Source of the DNA: CAADGU01 sp964467705
GTDB lineage: Bacteria > Chloroflexota > Anaerolineae > Promineifilales > Promineifilaceae
Assembly (NCBI GenBank): GCA_964467705.1
Contig: CAYXUZ010000007.1
Coordinates: 22,908 to 86,907, forward strand
Direction of reading: 5' to 3'
DNA length: 64,000 nt
The notes beneath the pieces are model-generated. The model was not told where the DNA came from. It did no database searches and saw nothing but the letters and a program-made list of their open reading frames with translations. Of this stretch, positions 25,172-33,860 are shown one piece after another. Each line of letters begins with the position of its first letter. Positions within the stretch are counted from its first letter, which is position 1. The translations under genes and the position numbers were made by a program.

Positions 25172-26068
25172 TTAGATGTTTGTTTTGATATAGCCTAAGG
25201 CTATGAGGCCCTGTGGCCCTTCGGCGACGGAGGTGTACACACCCGCTTTTTTGCCATCTTGCAGGATGTCGTCGCCGGGCTGGATGGGGGTTACGGGTTG
25301 GAGTCTGGTCAGCCGTTTGGCGAGTTTACCCCGGCTTTCCATGCGGGCGATGATTTCCTGGCCGGTGTAACACCCTTTGTGGAAGGAAACATCGTTCCAC
25401 AAATCGGCTTCCAGGGGGATGTAGTCGAGGGTGAGTTCACGGCCGTAGCGCGGCACCCCCGCTTCAATGCGCAAAAAGTCAAACGCCGCCTCATCAGCCA
25501 CCGGCAAACCCTGGCCGACCAGATGATTCCATATCGCATCTCGGTCGGCCGTCTGGCACATAACGAAGTAGCCATCGCCGTTGATGGGGTCAGTGCGGTG
25601 CAGATAGGCTTTTGCCCCGTTGACCTGACATTCACGCCAGTGGTGCAGGGGTAGCTCTTCGTCCGGGAGACCGGCGGCGGTGAGTCTGGCTCTGGATTGG
25701 GGGCCGTAGATGGCGAACACGGCCGTGTCCGCACTCAAATCCTCAATATGAAAATCGTCATTAAAAAAGACAAAACGCATCAGGTAACGGGCGATATTGT
25801 TGGCGTTGTTTTCGCTGGTCAGACAGTAAACCGTATCGCTGCTGGCGTACAAAATGAGCCGATCAATGATGCGGGCGATGTCGGTGGTCAGCACGGTGGC
25901 TGCGCCTGCGCCGGATTGCAGGTTGTCCACTTTGTTGGTGGACATGCGGTTGAGCAAATCCAGGCGCGTCTGTCCGGTGAATTTCAACATGCCCAGGCTG
26001 CTGCGGTCTACTAATACGGCATCCTGATGGGCGGCCTGGTAAATGGGGGTGGAAATTTGGGTGGTCAT
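25172..26068 (-). CDS. ygfZ: YgfZ/GcvT-domain folate-binding protein
   Basis: The start is at 26068 (MTTQISTPIYQ). The longer open frame upstream is Arg/His-rich and reads through a repeat element, so it is rejected. The protein has the T-protein (GcvT) fold and the YgfZ signature KGCYTGQEIIARM, with the conserved Cys. YgfZ proteins bind tetrahydrofolate and support maturation or repair of some Fe-S cluster enzymes. The downstream neighbour is the minus-strand end at 25172 with hairpin copy 2. Upstream, a TTTTAACGCAAAGG-like repeat lies between it and the DinB-like gene, resembling the 12700 element in reverse. Confidence 0.85.
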   Translation of the reverse strand: MTTQISTPIYQAAHQDAVLVDRSSLGMLKFTGQTRLDLLNRMSTNKVDNLQSGAGAATVLTTDIARIIDRLILYASSDTVYCLTSENNANNIARYLMRFVFFNDDFHIEDLSADTAVFAIYGPQSRARLTAAGLPDEELPLHHWRECQVNGAKAYLHRTDPINGDGYFVMCQTADRDAIWNHLVGQGLPVADEAAFDFLRIEAGVPRYGRELTLDYIPLEADLWNDVSFHKGCYTGQEIIARMESRGKLAKRLTRLQPVTPIQPGDDILQDGKKAGVYTSVAEGPQGLIALGYIKTNI

Positions 26069-26145
26069 GGTTTCTACCTGTTTTTTAACGCAAAGGTGCA
26101 AAGGGTGAAAGGGGCAAAGAAGATAAAGAGAGGGAAGAAGTTGGG

Positions 26146-26703
26146 TTACTCGTTGGTTGGGAGGATAGAGATGGTGGTCAGTGGAATGACGCCTTCTTGG
26201 GCCAGTTCTTCTTCTCTGGCCTGCCATTGTTTGGCGAACGTTTGCAGGGCGGGCAGGTAGCGGCGTTCGTTGGTGACGGTGGTCTGGGTGATGAGGTCGG
26301 CGAGGGCACGGCCGTTGAGCCATTTGTACCGCTTTGTATCCGTCAAATCCCGATCCTCAAATGCTTCCAGCCCTTCTTCTAACTCCAACCGTACCTTCAT
26401 GAAGTCATCAAATACCCGGTCAAGGTCACGCTCCTTGTTTTCTTCATAACGTGCCTGGTTATACACTTCCATTTCGGTTAAGGCGGTCATTAGACGCGAC
26501 GGCCGTTTGCCTTGCTGGAGCTGCCTCACGGCCGTGACCACTTCTGATTCCCAGGCGGTCAGATTCACCAGCACATCCGCCACCGACCAATCACCAACTG
26601 TGCCTGTTTGCAATAAGGCTTCGTCTGGCAACGCTTCAATGATGACAAGCAGTTGCTCACGTGCGGCGTCTAGTTCCGATAAAAGAGTTTCTACTGTACC
26701 CAT
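26146..26703 (-). CDS. DinB/ClbS-like four-helix protein
   Basis: About 185 residues from MGTVETLLSELDAAREQLL. The pattern (four helices, GDWSVADVLVNLTAWESEVVTAV near residue 40, a later YKWLNGRALADLI) matches the ClbS/DfsB branch of the DinB-like superfamily. Members are metal-dependent thiol transferases or resistance proteins; ClbS hydrolyses colibactin. Only the general fold can be supported here. The start upstream at 26778 is possible but lacks a ribosome-binding site, and so does 26703. It is the first gene of a short minus-strand pair with ygfZ. Confidence 0.7.
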   Translation of the reverse strand: MGTVETLLSELDAAREQLLVIIEALPDEALLQTGTVGDWSVADVLVNLTAWESEVVTAVRQLQQGKRPSRLMTALTEMEVYNQARYEENKERDLDRVFDDFMKVRLELEEGLEAFEDRDLTDTKRYKWLNGRALADLITQTTVTNERRYLPALQTFAKQWQAREEELAQEGVIPLTTISILPTNE

Positions 26704-26872
26704 ACTACTGAATTCTAACATTCGCCAGAAAGCATGACCAATTGTGACATCTATCACACCAGATGTATGATCTCTCACCTAACCCATTGCCCAAGGGGAA
26801 CCTATACTTGAGCCGTAGAGTTGGTGATGGTAATTTGATTCTTTAATGGAGACATAAAGCTGAGAGACATAA

Positions 26873-26902
26873 TTAACGTGATTAAAAAATGTCAAGTATA
26901 AT
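26873..26902 (+). promoter_or_regulatory. Candidate sigma-70-type promoter for the DUF2007/ccm genes
   Basis: TTAACG (26873-26878) and a perfect TATAAT (26897-26902) are spaced by 18 bp in a locally AT-rich stretch, 48 bases before the ATG at 26950. It is the best promoter-like sequence I saw outside the island. Confidence 0.45.
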
Positions 26903-26949
26903 CCCGATAATCAACGGTACCTGGAACAAATGGAAGTAAACTAACTGTT

Positions 26950-27345
26950 ATGACCACAACTACCCCTCCTTCTGCACTTCCGCGCAATTTTGATGATGGT
27001 AATATGCCTGCACCTGCCCGCGTTGAGGATTCAGTACGGACTGCGGACAAAGCTACACCTCCTGGTGGGCAAACAGAAGTGAAGTGGAAAGTAGTGGCCG
27101 AAACGGCCGGAATTGCTAATGCCTCCATTATCGGTGGCCGCCTGCAAAGCGAAGGAATTCCTGTCCGCTGTTGGCAAGAGAGCGCCGGGCAGGCTTTTGG
27201 CCTTACCGTCGGGCTGCTTGGTACGGGTTATGTAGCTGTTCCGGCGGAATACGAGGCGCAGGCATTGGAAATTTTGGCAATTGATGCGAGTGAGTTTGTA
27301 GATGATGAGGCGACATCCGATTTTTCCCAAAAATCGGATGTCTAA
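26950..27345 (+). CDS. DUF2007-like putative signal-transducing protein
   Basis: 131 residues. After a Pro-rich, low-complexity N-terminus (about 45 residues), the core VVAETAGIANASIIGGRLQSEGIPVRCWQE and GTGYVAVPAEYEAQALEILA follows the DUF2007 pattern of a small beta-alpha-beta domain. Its role is unknown. The last ten residues (TSDFSQKSDV) and the stop codon are encoded by hairpin copy 3 (27312-27342), so the C-terminus was acquired from a repeat. The gene lies 21 bp upstream of ccmE and probably starts the cytochrome maturation transcript. Confidence 0.7.
   Translation: MTTTTPPSALPRNFDDGNMPAPARVEDSVRTADKATPPGGQTEVKWKVVAETAGIANASIIGGRLQSEGIPVRCWQESAGQAFGLTVGLLGTGYVAVPAEYEAQALEILAIDASEFVDDEATSDFSQKSDV
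27312..27342. repeat. ACATCCGATTT hairpin, copy 3, within a coding end
   Basis: GACATCCGATTTTT (27312-27325) pairs perfectly with AAAAATCGGATGTC (27329-27342) around a 3-base loop. The stop codon of the DUF2007-like gene follows directly. Confidence 0.8.
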
Positions 27346-27366
27346 TTTTGCACAAAGGAGTGAAAA

Positions 27367-27861
27367 ATGGCCGATACGACCTGGACAAATCAAGGTGATG
27401 TTTTGACTGGAGCCAAGAGCAACCGCCTCAAGTTTATTGTGGGCGGCGTGGTTTTGTTGACGGCCGTCGTCTTTTTGGTAGTGAACGCGATGAGCGGCAA
27501 CACCCAACTGTACAAAACGGTGAACGAGTTCTACGCCGACCAGAGCCGCCTCACCGGGCGTGATTTGCGCGTCGCCGGTTGGGTGGTAGGGGACACCGTG
27601 CAGTATACGCAAATTGACGCCACCACTTCCCGCCTGGAATTTGATATCGTAGATGACCTGACTGACCCTAACGCCCAACGATTGCATGTAGTAGCCATGA
27701 ATGAACCCAAACCTGATTTGCTGCAAGACCAGGCGCAGGCGTTGGTGGAAGGCAGTGCAGGTCAGGATGGTATTTTTTATTCTAATCCTGGTGGTCTGCT
27801 GCTGAAATGCCCGACGCGGTATGAGGAAATGGACCCGGCGTTGCACAATCCGAACCCGTAA
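27367..27861 (+). CDS. ccmE: Cytochrome c maturation haem chaperone CcmE, CXXXY type
   Basis: 164 residues with AAGGAG 7-8 bases upstream. One N-terminal membrane helix (LKFIVGGVVLLTAVVFLVV) precedes the OB-fold beta barrel (LYKTVNEFYADQSRLTGRDLRVAGWVV). Classical CcmE binds haem covalently through His in HxxxY; here the site is Cys148-Pro-Thr-Arg-Tyr152. Such CXXXY CcmE proteins are known from archaea and some deltaproteobacteria, so this is a functional variant, not damage. It carries haem from CcmC to CcmF on the outer face of the membrane. ccmF follows after 61 bp. Confidence 0.9.
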   Translation: MADTTWTNQGDVLTGAKSNRLKFIVGGVVLLTAVVFLVVNAMSGNTQLYKTVNEFYADQSRLTGRDLRVAGWVVGDTVQYTQIDATTSRLEFDIVDDLTDPNAQRLHVVAMNEPKPDLLQDQAQALVEGSAGQDGIFYSNPGGLLLKCPTRYEEMDPALHNPNP

Positions 27862-27922
27862 GACGTGATGCGTGAATTGTGATCTCTTTTCTTGATTCAT
27901 AATTCATAATTGGTAATTCCCT

Positions 27923-29923
27923 ATGATTCCTGATCTTGGTTATGTAGCTTTGGGGTTGGCGTTTGTCACGGCCGTGTATGCAGCCGTCGCTGCCTGGTAT
28001 GGTCATCGCAGTGACCAGCCGCGTTGGGTAGAAAGTGCCCGTAATGCCACCATTATTACCTTGCCCCTGGTAGCACTTGCCTGTTTATTGTTGATCGTTT
28101 CGCTGTTACGCAGCGATTTTTCCGTCGAGTATGTCTGGCGCGTCAGCAGTGTGGGGATGCCCGATTACCTCAAAGTAACCGCATTGTGGGGCGGGCAGGC
28201 CGGGTCACTGCTCTTCTGGAATTTATTGCTGGCCGTGTTTACGGCCGCCGCCATGCTGCGCAACTGGGGCCGCCAGCGTGAGATCATGTCTTACGCCATC
28301 ATGGTTGCCAGCTTCACCCAGATTTTCTTTCTGGGACTTTCACTATTTATTGAGAACCCTTTTGCTCGTCTGCAATTTGTGCCGCCGGATGGCAATGGCC
28401 TGAATCCCCTGCTGCGGCATCCGGGCATGATCATTCATCCACCCATGCTGTACCTGGGCTTTGTGGGTTTTACTATTCCCTATACCTTTGCCATGGCCGC
28501 GCTCATGGCTAATAAACTGGATGACACCTGGATACGGTTGACACGGCGCTGGACGTTGGTGGCCTGGTTGTTTTTGAGTTTGGGGCTGATATTGGGCGGC
28601 CGTTGGGCCTATGATGTGTTGGGGTGGGGCGGTTATTGGGCCTGGGACCCGGTGGAAAATGCCTCGCTCATGCCCTGGTTGGCCGGCACCGCTTTCCTCC
28701 ATTCGGTGATGATTCAGGAAAAGCGGGATATGTTCAAGATGTGGAACATGTTCCTCATTGTCCTGACCTACTGTCTGGTCATATCCGGCACATTCATCGT
28801 GCGCAGCGGCGTCATTTCTTCTGTTCATTCGTTTGCGCAGTCGGCCATTGGCCCGCTCTTTTTTGCCTTTATCGCCATCATGTTTGTCTTTTCGGTCTAC
28901 TGGCTGAACAAACGGCATGAGGAGTTGAAGTCGGAAAATCATCTCAATTCCTTCCTCTCCCGCGAAGCGGCATTTCTGTATAACAATTTCCTCATTCTGG
29001 CGATTCTGGCGGTCGTGTTTTTGTTCACCTATTACCCCATTTTCTCTGAACTGATTACCGGCGAAAAGGGGTTTGTGGGGCCGCCGGTGTATGAACAGGC
29101 CACCGGGCCATTGTTTGGCGCGTTGGTCTTGTTGATGGGCGTGGCGCCCTTGACGATGTGGTACCGCACCAGTGCGCAGCGTATTGGCATGGCCGTGCGT
29201 TGGCCGGCGCTGGCGGCGCTCATTTTCATTGGTGTATTAGCCGTCTTGGGGATTCGTGATTGGCGGGCGCTGTTGGGTCTGTGGATTGTCTCCTTTGCTG
29301 CCATTTTGACGTTGTTGGAATTCTGGAAGGGGACACGCGGGCGCATGAAGTCCAAAGGGGAACGGCCGTGGACGGCCTTTGCCACTCTCATGGGGCGAAA
29401 CCGACGGCGGTATGGCGGTTACTGGATTCACATGGGTGTCATCGTGATGGCCTTTGGCATCATTGGCATGGAACTGTTTCAGGAGCAAACGCAGATTCGG
29501 CTGGGTGTAGGTGACACGATCTCATTGGGGCGGTATGAGATGCAGTTTTTGGGCGCGGAACGTTTTCCGGGACCGGATGATTTGCTGATTACCCAGGCGA
29601 CGGTGGATGTGTATGACAACGGCCGTTACGTCGGCCAATTCTATCCCCGCACCGAACTGTACACCCGCACCAACCAGCCCATGACCATCCCCGACGCTCG
29701 CTCCACCATCAGCGAAGATTTTTACATCCTGATGATCAACTGGGAACCCACATCGGCCGATCAAGCTACCTTCCGCGTTTATCTGAATCCACTGGTGAAC
29801 TGGGTGTGGGCCGGTGGCATCATTTTTGTCATCGGTACCCTCATCGCCGCCTGGCCGGATCGTAAAGAAGAGTTGGTTACGGCCGCACGGCCGCATCAGG
29901 TGGTGTTGACATCGGGTGATTAA
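27923..29923 (+). CDS. ccmF: Haem lyase subunit CcmF
   Basis: 666 residues, full length. Many membrane helices, with the haem-handling WWD domain (WGGYWAWDPVENASLMPWL, about residue 234) and conserved external histidines (HPGMIIHPPMLYLGFVG; a later WIHMGVIVM). It transfers haem from CcmE to apocytochrome c. The last soluble domain before the final helix is also typical. ccmH follows 37 bp on, completing the haem-ligation part of system I. The transporter and loading genes ccmA, ccmB, ccmC and ccmD are not in this window. Confidence 0.95.
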   Translation: MIPDLGYVALGLAFVTAVYAAVAAWYGHRSDQPRWVESARNATIITLPLVALACLLLIVSLLRSDFSVEYVWRVSSVGMPDYLKVTALWGGQAGSLLFWNLLLAVFTAAAMLRNWGRQREIMSYAIMVASFTQIFFLGLSLFIENPFARLQFVPPDGNGLNPLLRHPGMIIHPPMLYLGFVGFTIPYTFAMAALMANKLDDTWIRLTRRWTLVAWLFLSLGLILGGRWAYDVLGWGGYWAWDPVENASLMPWLAGTAFLHSVMIQEKRDMFKMWNMFLIVLTYCLVISGTFIVRSGVISSVHSFAQSAIGPLFFAFIAIMFVFSVYWLNKRHEELKSENHLNSFLSREAAFLYNNFLILAILAVVFLFTYYPIFSELITGEKGFVGPPVYEQATGPLFGALVLLMGVAPLTMWYRTSAQRIGMAVRWPALAALIFIGVLAVLGIRDWRALLGLWIVSFAAILTLLEFWKGTRGRMKSKGERPWTAFATLMGRNRRRYGGYWIHMGVIVMAFGIIGMELFQEQTQIRLGVGDTISLGRYEMQFLGAERFPGPDDLLITQATVDVYDNGRYVGQFYPRTELYTRTNQPMTIPDARSTISEDFYILMINWEPTSADQATFRVYLNPLVNWVWAGGIIFVIGTLIAAWPDRKEELVTAARPHQVVLTSGD

Positions 29924-29960
29924 GTGTCAAGTTTCATGTATCAGGTAATGAGGTGATGAA

Positions 29961-30548
29961 GTGAAAGACGAATTACCGATTACAGATTGCCGATTACGGA
30001 TTACCAATTACGTTTTACGGATTACGTTTTACGGCTTGCTCCTGACATTGCTCTTGTTTGCCGTTGGCGTCGTTTTTGCCCAAACAGGCGAAGTCACCGA
30101 TGACCAGGTGAATGAGGTAGCGAAGGATGTGTTTTGCCCGGTGTGCGAGAGTACGCCGTTGGATGTGTGCCCGACGCAGGCGTGTGCCGATTGGCGCGAA
30201 CTGATTCGCACCCAATTGGCCGAAGGAAAAACCAAAGAGGAAGTGCAGGATTATTTTGCCCGGCAGTATGGTGATGGGGTGTTGGCGGCTCCACCCAAAC
30301 GTGGCTTTAACCTGATCTTATGGGTGCTGCCGGTGTTGGGTGTAGCCGTCGGTGGTGTGTTGTTTTTCCGTTATGTGTGGCAGTTGCGGCGGGAAGGGGA
30401 AATGGCTCCGGCCGTTATGCCTTCAACCCCCTCAGCTTTTTCGGCCGTTTCCGCCCCGCAACCGGCCGTCCCCTTAGAAGCGAATGGCGATATGGCGCCT
30501 GGTGATTACGTTTCCCGTGTGGAAGAAGAATTGCTAACACGGAAATAG
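29961..30548 (+). CDS. ccmH: CcmH/NrfF-like apocytochrome thiol-reducing protein
   Basis: 195 residues. The CcmH core is VFCPVCESTP (Cys59, Cys62) followed by DWRELIRTQLAEGKTKEEVQDYFARQYG, flanked by a signal/membrane helix (about 25-40) and a second helix (ILWVLPVLGVAVGGVLFF). Two extra cysteines (Cys70, Cys75) in an inserted loop are unusual. The CXXC reduces apocytochrome thiols for haem attachment. The first about 23 residues (DCRLRITNYVLRITFYG) are read from ATTACGG tandem units of an intergenic repeat, so the gene has taken its N-terminus from the repeat or starts later. Confidence 0.88.
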   Translation: MKDELPITDCRLRITNYVLRITFYGLLLTLLLFAVGVVFAQTGEVTDDQVNEVAKDVFCPVCESTPLDVCPTQACADWRELIRTQLAEGKTKEEVQDYFARQYGDGVLAAPPKRGFNLILWVLPVLGVAVGGVLFFRYVWQLRREGEMAPAVMPSTPSAFSAVSAPQPAVPLEANGDMAPGDYVSRVEEELLTRK

Positions 30549-30565
30549 AAAGTAACAGGTGAGAG

Positions 30566-31177
30566 ATGACTGATACGATACAAGTACCGGAGATGGAAGC
30601 GTCTGAACCGGCCGTTGAGGGAGAAGCAAAACCCAAACGAGGGATTCGGTGGACGGCCGTGATTATGTGGGTTGCCGTTGTGGGCATCCTGGCGGTGTTA
30701 GGTTGGGCATTGATCAACAGCGTAGCTCCCCGGCCCGAAGTAGGCGAGGTGGCCCCCGATTTCACGGTGGAATTCTTCACCGGCCATGAATGGGAGGGCC
30801 AACCGACCGCGACGCTGGATGACATGCGCGGCAAAGTGGTCGTGCTCAACTTTTGGGCATCCTGGTGTGTGGAATGTCGTTATGAGGCCGATGTGCTGGA
30901 ACAGGCTTCGCAGCAATATGCTGATGATGTCGTCTTTTTGGGTGTGGCCTATGCCGATGTAGAGCCAAATTCCCTGGCTTACATGAGGGAATTTGACGTC
31001 AGTTATCCCCATGCACCCGACCTGGGCACCGATATTTCTGATCGTTATGAGATTACCGGCGTGCCGGAAACGTTTGTCATTGGGCGGGATGGCAAGATTG
31101 CCTATGTGCATATTGGCCCCATTGACCAACGAACGCTGGATACGGTTATTGCACCATTATTGGAAGAAGGATCATGA
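30566..31177 (+). CDS. Membrane-anchored thioredoxin, CcmG/ResA-like
   Basis: 203 residues. An N-terminal helix (about 30-50) anchors a TlpA/ResA-like thioredoxin domain outside the membrane. The active site is WASWCVEC (Cys101, Cys104) and the cis-proline loop is GVPETF. CcmG-type proteins pass electrons to CcmH and apocytochrome c. The stop overlaps the next ATG (31174), indicating translational coupling. The CVEC active site differs from the usual CxPC by lacking the Pro, which would shift its redox potential; this is an inference. Confidence 0.9.
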   Translation: MTDTIQVPEMEASEPAVEGEAKPKRGIRWTAVIMWVAVVGILAVLGWALINSVAPRPEVGEVAPDFTVEFFTGHEWEGQPTATLDDMRGKVVVLNFWASWCVECRYEADVLEQASQQYADDVVFLGVAYADVEPNSLAYMREFDVSYPHAPDLGTDISDRYEITGVPETFVIGRDGKIAYVHIGPIDQRTLDTVIAPLLEEGS

Positions 31178-31713
31178 CCATAGGCTCTATTTTACTGGGC
31201 GTTGCGCTCCTGATTTTGGTGGTGCTGTTTCTGGCACGGCCGTTTGTGCAGCGCGCCTCCCTCACCCATTTACCCCGTACTGACCGCCAACGGCTGTTAG
31301 CACGAAAAGAAGCGATACTGACGCAAATTTTGGCGCTGGAATTTGATTATGAAACGGGCAAAGTCCCGGCCGAAGTGTACCAGCCACAGCGCGAGGCGAT
31401 GGTGGCCGAGGCGGCCGTTGTCTTGCAAGAATTAGATGCGCTGCCACTGGTTGGCCGGGTTGATGCCGAAATAGAGGCGGCTATTGCCCAATTGCGCGGG
31501 CAAACGGCCGTCACAACACCCCCGGTAACTGCGCCGGTGGCGGCGCCAGTAGTAGTGCAGGTGACGGGGAAAAATGGTCACGGCCGTTTCTGCACCCAAT
31601 GTGGTTCACCGATTGATCCCGGCGACAAATTCTGTGCCCGCTGCGGCCACAAACTAAACAACAGATTGGAGGAAGAAGCAGATAATGTTCCTGAAAAATC
31701 TGTTGAGGTCTAA
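31174..31713 (+). CDS. CcmI-like membrane protein with C-terminal zinc ribbon
   Basis: 179 residues. It has one N-terminal membrane helix (ILLGVALLILVVLFLARPFV), then a helical hairpin (RKEAILTQILALEFDYETGKVPAEVYQPQR) like the start of CcmI/CycH, a Pro/Ala/Val linker, and a zinc ribbon with Cys140, Cys143, Cys154 and Cys157. The full TPR part of CcmI is absent. It may help deliver apocytochromes to the lyase. It overlaps both neighbours: 4 bp with the thioredoxin gene and 29 bp with the cytochrome gene. Confidence 0.7.
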   Translation: MTIGSILLGVALLILVVLFLARPFVQRASLTHLPRTDRQRLLARKEAILTQILALEFDYETGKVPAEVYQPQREAMVAEAAVVLQELDALPLVGRVDAEIEAAIAQLRGQTAVTTPPVTAPVAAPVVVQVTGKNGHGRFCTQCGSPIDPGDKFCARCGHKLNNRLEEEADNVPEKSVEV

Positions 31714-33436
31714 GCGTTTTTTGTTGGCTACGGCCGTTCCCCTCATCCTATTTTCCATTCTTACGATTGATACCCCGACTACCGCCCAGGAACCGGTGTT
31801 ACCCCTGATGCCACCGGACGCGAACGCAGGGCTGGAAATCTATAATGAGCGTTGTGTGCTTTGCCATGGGCCATTAGGCATGGGGGATGGTGAACAGGCA
31901 TTGGCGGCCGGACTGGAGCCGCGCAATTTTACCGATCCGGCCTATCATCTGGCCGCCGACCCGCAGGTGATGTTTGATGTGATCGCCAATGGCAGCCTGG
32001 CGAATGGGATGCCCCCGTTTGGTTCGACTTCATCCAACCCGCTCAATGAAGGGGACATCTGGAATCTGGTAGCGGCCGTTTACAGTTTTGGCGTCACTCC
32101 ATCAGACCTGGAAGAGGGAGAAACTCTGTTTGCCGATCTGGAGGGTGATCCGGTAACGATTCCCGGTCTGGAATACTGGTTCACCCACAGCAACCAGAGT
32201 GCGCTGGCCGACCTGGAAAATGGGGATTGGGGCGTGGATGTATCTGCGTTGTCAGAAGAAGAGAAACTGCGGCTGGTGGATTACGGCCGTGCCCAACAGT
32301 ACACCTACGCCAACCCTATGGCTGCTTTTGAACCTATCGAGGCTGCCACCATTACCGGCCTGATCGTGAACGGCAGTACCTCCGAAGAAGTGACCGAAGG
32401 TGAAGCCATCTTGCGGGCATTCAACACTAATTTCGAGCAGACCATGATCATGACGACAACGGTGGGGGCGGACGGCCGTTACACCTTCAATCTGGAAAAT
32501 GTGCTGCCTGACTGGATTTTTCTGGTTACCACCGATTACAACGATCTCACCTTCAACAGCAACCCCAACCGGCTGGACCGTACCCAACCGGAACTAAACA
32601 TGCCCATCATTGTTTACGACACCACCGCTGATCCCGGCGTTGTTACCATTGGCCAGATTCACATGATCATGAACTTTACGGCCGATGGTATCCAGGTCTC
32701 CGAACTTTACGTGTTTAACAACAGCGGCAATGCTGTATTTGTGGGCGAAACGGGCGACTTTGCCGATGGTGTCGTCGAAATTTCTCTGCCTGCCGGGGCT
32801 GAAGGGGTCAATTTTCAGCGTTCCTTTGGCTCGTTAGAAAGTTTCTCGCCGGCCCCCGAAGTCATTCAGACAGAGACCGGCTGGGCGGATACCGTACCGT
32901 TACGTCCTGGCGAGGGCAGCACCAATTTGTTGGTCAGCTACCAACTGCCCTACGACGATGGATTGCAACTGGCGCACCCCTTGGCCTATCCCACGGAAGG
33001 GGCAACGGCTATTTTGCCGGACGGCGGCGTGCGGCTCAGTGGCGAAGGCTGGCAAAGCCAGGGCAGCCAGCAGATGGCGAGTGGCGCATTTGCCGCTTAT
33101 ATGAATAGCGATCTGACGGGAGCAACCTCGCTTTATCTGGAACTGGACGGCCGTCCCACCCAACTCTCTGACGCACAAGGTAATTCCATGTTGGTGCGCA
33201 ACGAGTCCCAGGAATTGATTGTTGGTCTGGTGGCTTTGGCGATAGTCGGTGCGCTGGCGGTGGTGATGGTGAACAGGTGGCGGGCGGACACGCCCGTTGC
33301 CGCCGACCCTCATACCCTGCTGCAAACCATCGCCGACCTGGACGATGCCTATGCCGCCGGGCAAATCAGCGCAGGCAATTACCAGCAGCAGCGGGAACAA
33401 TTAAAACAAGAACTCATCACCATCTGGCCTGAGTGA
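31685..33436 (+). CDS. Exported mono-haem cytochrome c with large beta-rich region
   Basis: 583 residues with GGAGGAAG before the ATG. A signal peptide is followed by a class I cytochrome c domain: CVLCH (Cys57, Cys60, His61) and the axial Met109 in NGMPPF. Then come about 400 residues of beta-sandwich sequence, including a carboxypeptidase-regulatory-like part (ATITGLIVNGSTSEE, DGRYTFNLENV), a membrane helix near 515-535 and a short cytoplasmic helical tail (LLQTIADLDDAYAAGQISAGNY). The tail resembles the helical hairpin of the preceding CcmI-like protein. As last gene of the ccm run it is a likely client of it. Its electron partner is unknown. Confidence 0.82.
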   Translation: MFLKNLLRSKRFLLATAVPLILFSILTIDTPTTAQEPVLPLMPPDANAGLEIYNERCVLCHGPLGMGDGEQALAAGLEPRNFTDPAYHLAADPQVMFDVIANGSLANGMPPFGSTSSNPLNEGDIWNLVAAVYSFGVTPSDLEEGETLFADLEGDPVTIPGLEYWFTHSNQSALADLENGDWGVDVSALSEEEKLRLVDYGRAQQYTYANPMAAFEPIEAATITGLIVNGSTSEEVTEGEAILRAFNTNFEQTMIMTTTVGADGRYTFNLENVLPDWIFLVTTDYNDLTFNSNPNRLDRTQPELNMPIIVYDTTADPGVVTIGQIHMIMNFTADGIQVSELYVFNNSGNAVFVGETGDFADGVVEISLPAGAEGVNFQRSFGSLESFSPAPEVIQTETGWADTVPLRPGEGSTNLLVSYQLPYDDGLQLAHPLAYPTEGATAILPDGGVRLSGEGWQSQGSQQMASGAFAAYMNSDLTGATSLYLELDGRPTQLSDAQGNSMLVRNESQELIVGLVALAIVGALAVVMVNRWRADTPVAADPHTLLQTIADLDDAYAAGQISAGNYQQQREQLKQELITIWPE

Positions 33437-33450
33437 AATCAGGCGCCGTG

Positions 33451-33483
33451 AGACATGCGATTTCTTGGAGAAATCGCATGTCT
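33451..33483. repeat. ACATGCGATTTC hairpin, copy 4 with compensating change
   Basis: AGACATGCGATTTC (33451-33464) pairs perfectly with GAAATCGCATGTCT (33470-33483). Relative to copies 1-3 the stem carries C to G on one arm and G to C on the other, preserving pairing. It follows the cytochrome gene stop. Confidence 0.8.
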
Positions 33484-33501
33484 GGCAGCAACCCATCTCC
33501 C

Positions 33502-33813
33502 ATGTACAAATTTGTCACTATTTACCGCAAAGTTGATGATGAAGCAAAATTAGAAGCATTTTTTTCAGAAACACATTTGCCGCTGGCCGAGGCTTTGGCC
33601 GGTCTGCGTCGTAGGGAAGTCAGCCGTATCTCCCACAAACCGGGTGGCGGCCAATCCCGTTACCATCTAATGTTTGAACTCTATTTTGAAGATGAGGCTG
33701 CCTTTGAGCGCGCCATGCTCAGCGAAACCGGGGGCAAACTGATTCAGGCGCTCAAACCCTGGGCTGACGCCAAAATCATCACCTGGTTCTTCGCCGAATC
33801 CTTTGCAGAATGA
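33502..33813 (+). CDS. EthD-like dimeric alpha/beta-barrel protein
   Basis: About 103 residues from MYKFVTIYRKVDDEAKLEAF. The frame is open from 33433, but that part reads through hairpin copy 4 and is rejected. The pattern YRKVDDEAKLEAFFSETHLPLAEAL, then ISHKPGGGQSRYHLMFELYFEDEAAFERAM, is typical of EthD/ABM ferredoxin-like folds. These act as small monooxygenases or as proteins of unknown function induced with catabolic operons. No cofactor site can be inferred. It lies downstream of the ccm run and the convergent LuxR-kelch gene. Confidence 0.72.
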   Translation: MYKFVTIYRKVDDEAKLEAFFSETHLPLAEALAGLRRREVSRISHKPGGGQSRYHLMFELYFEDEAAFERAMLSETGGKLIQALKPWADAKIITWFFAESFAE

Positions 33814-33860
33814 TCCGCAAAGAACGTGAAGGTTTTCTCCCACTGCTCACTTTTCACTAC

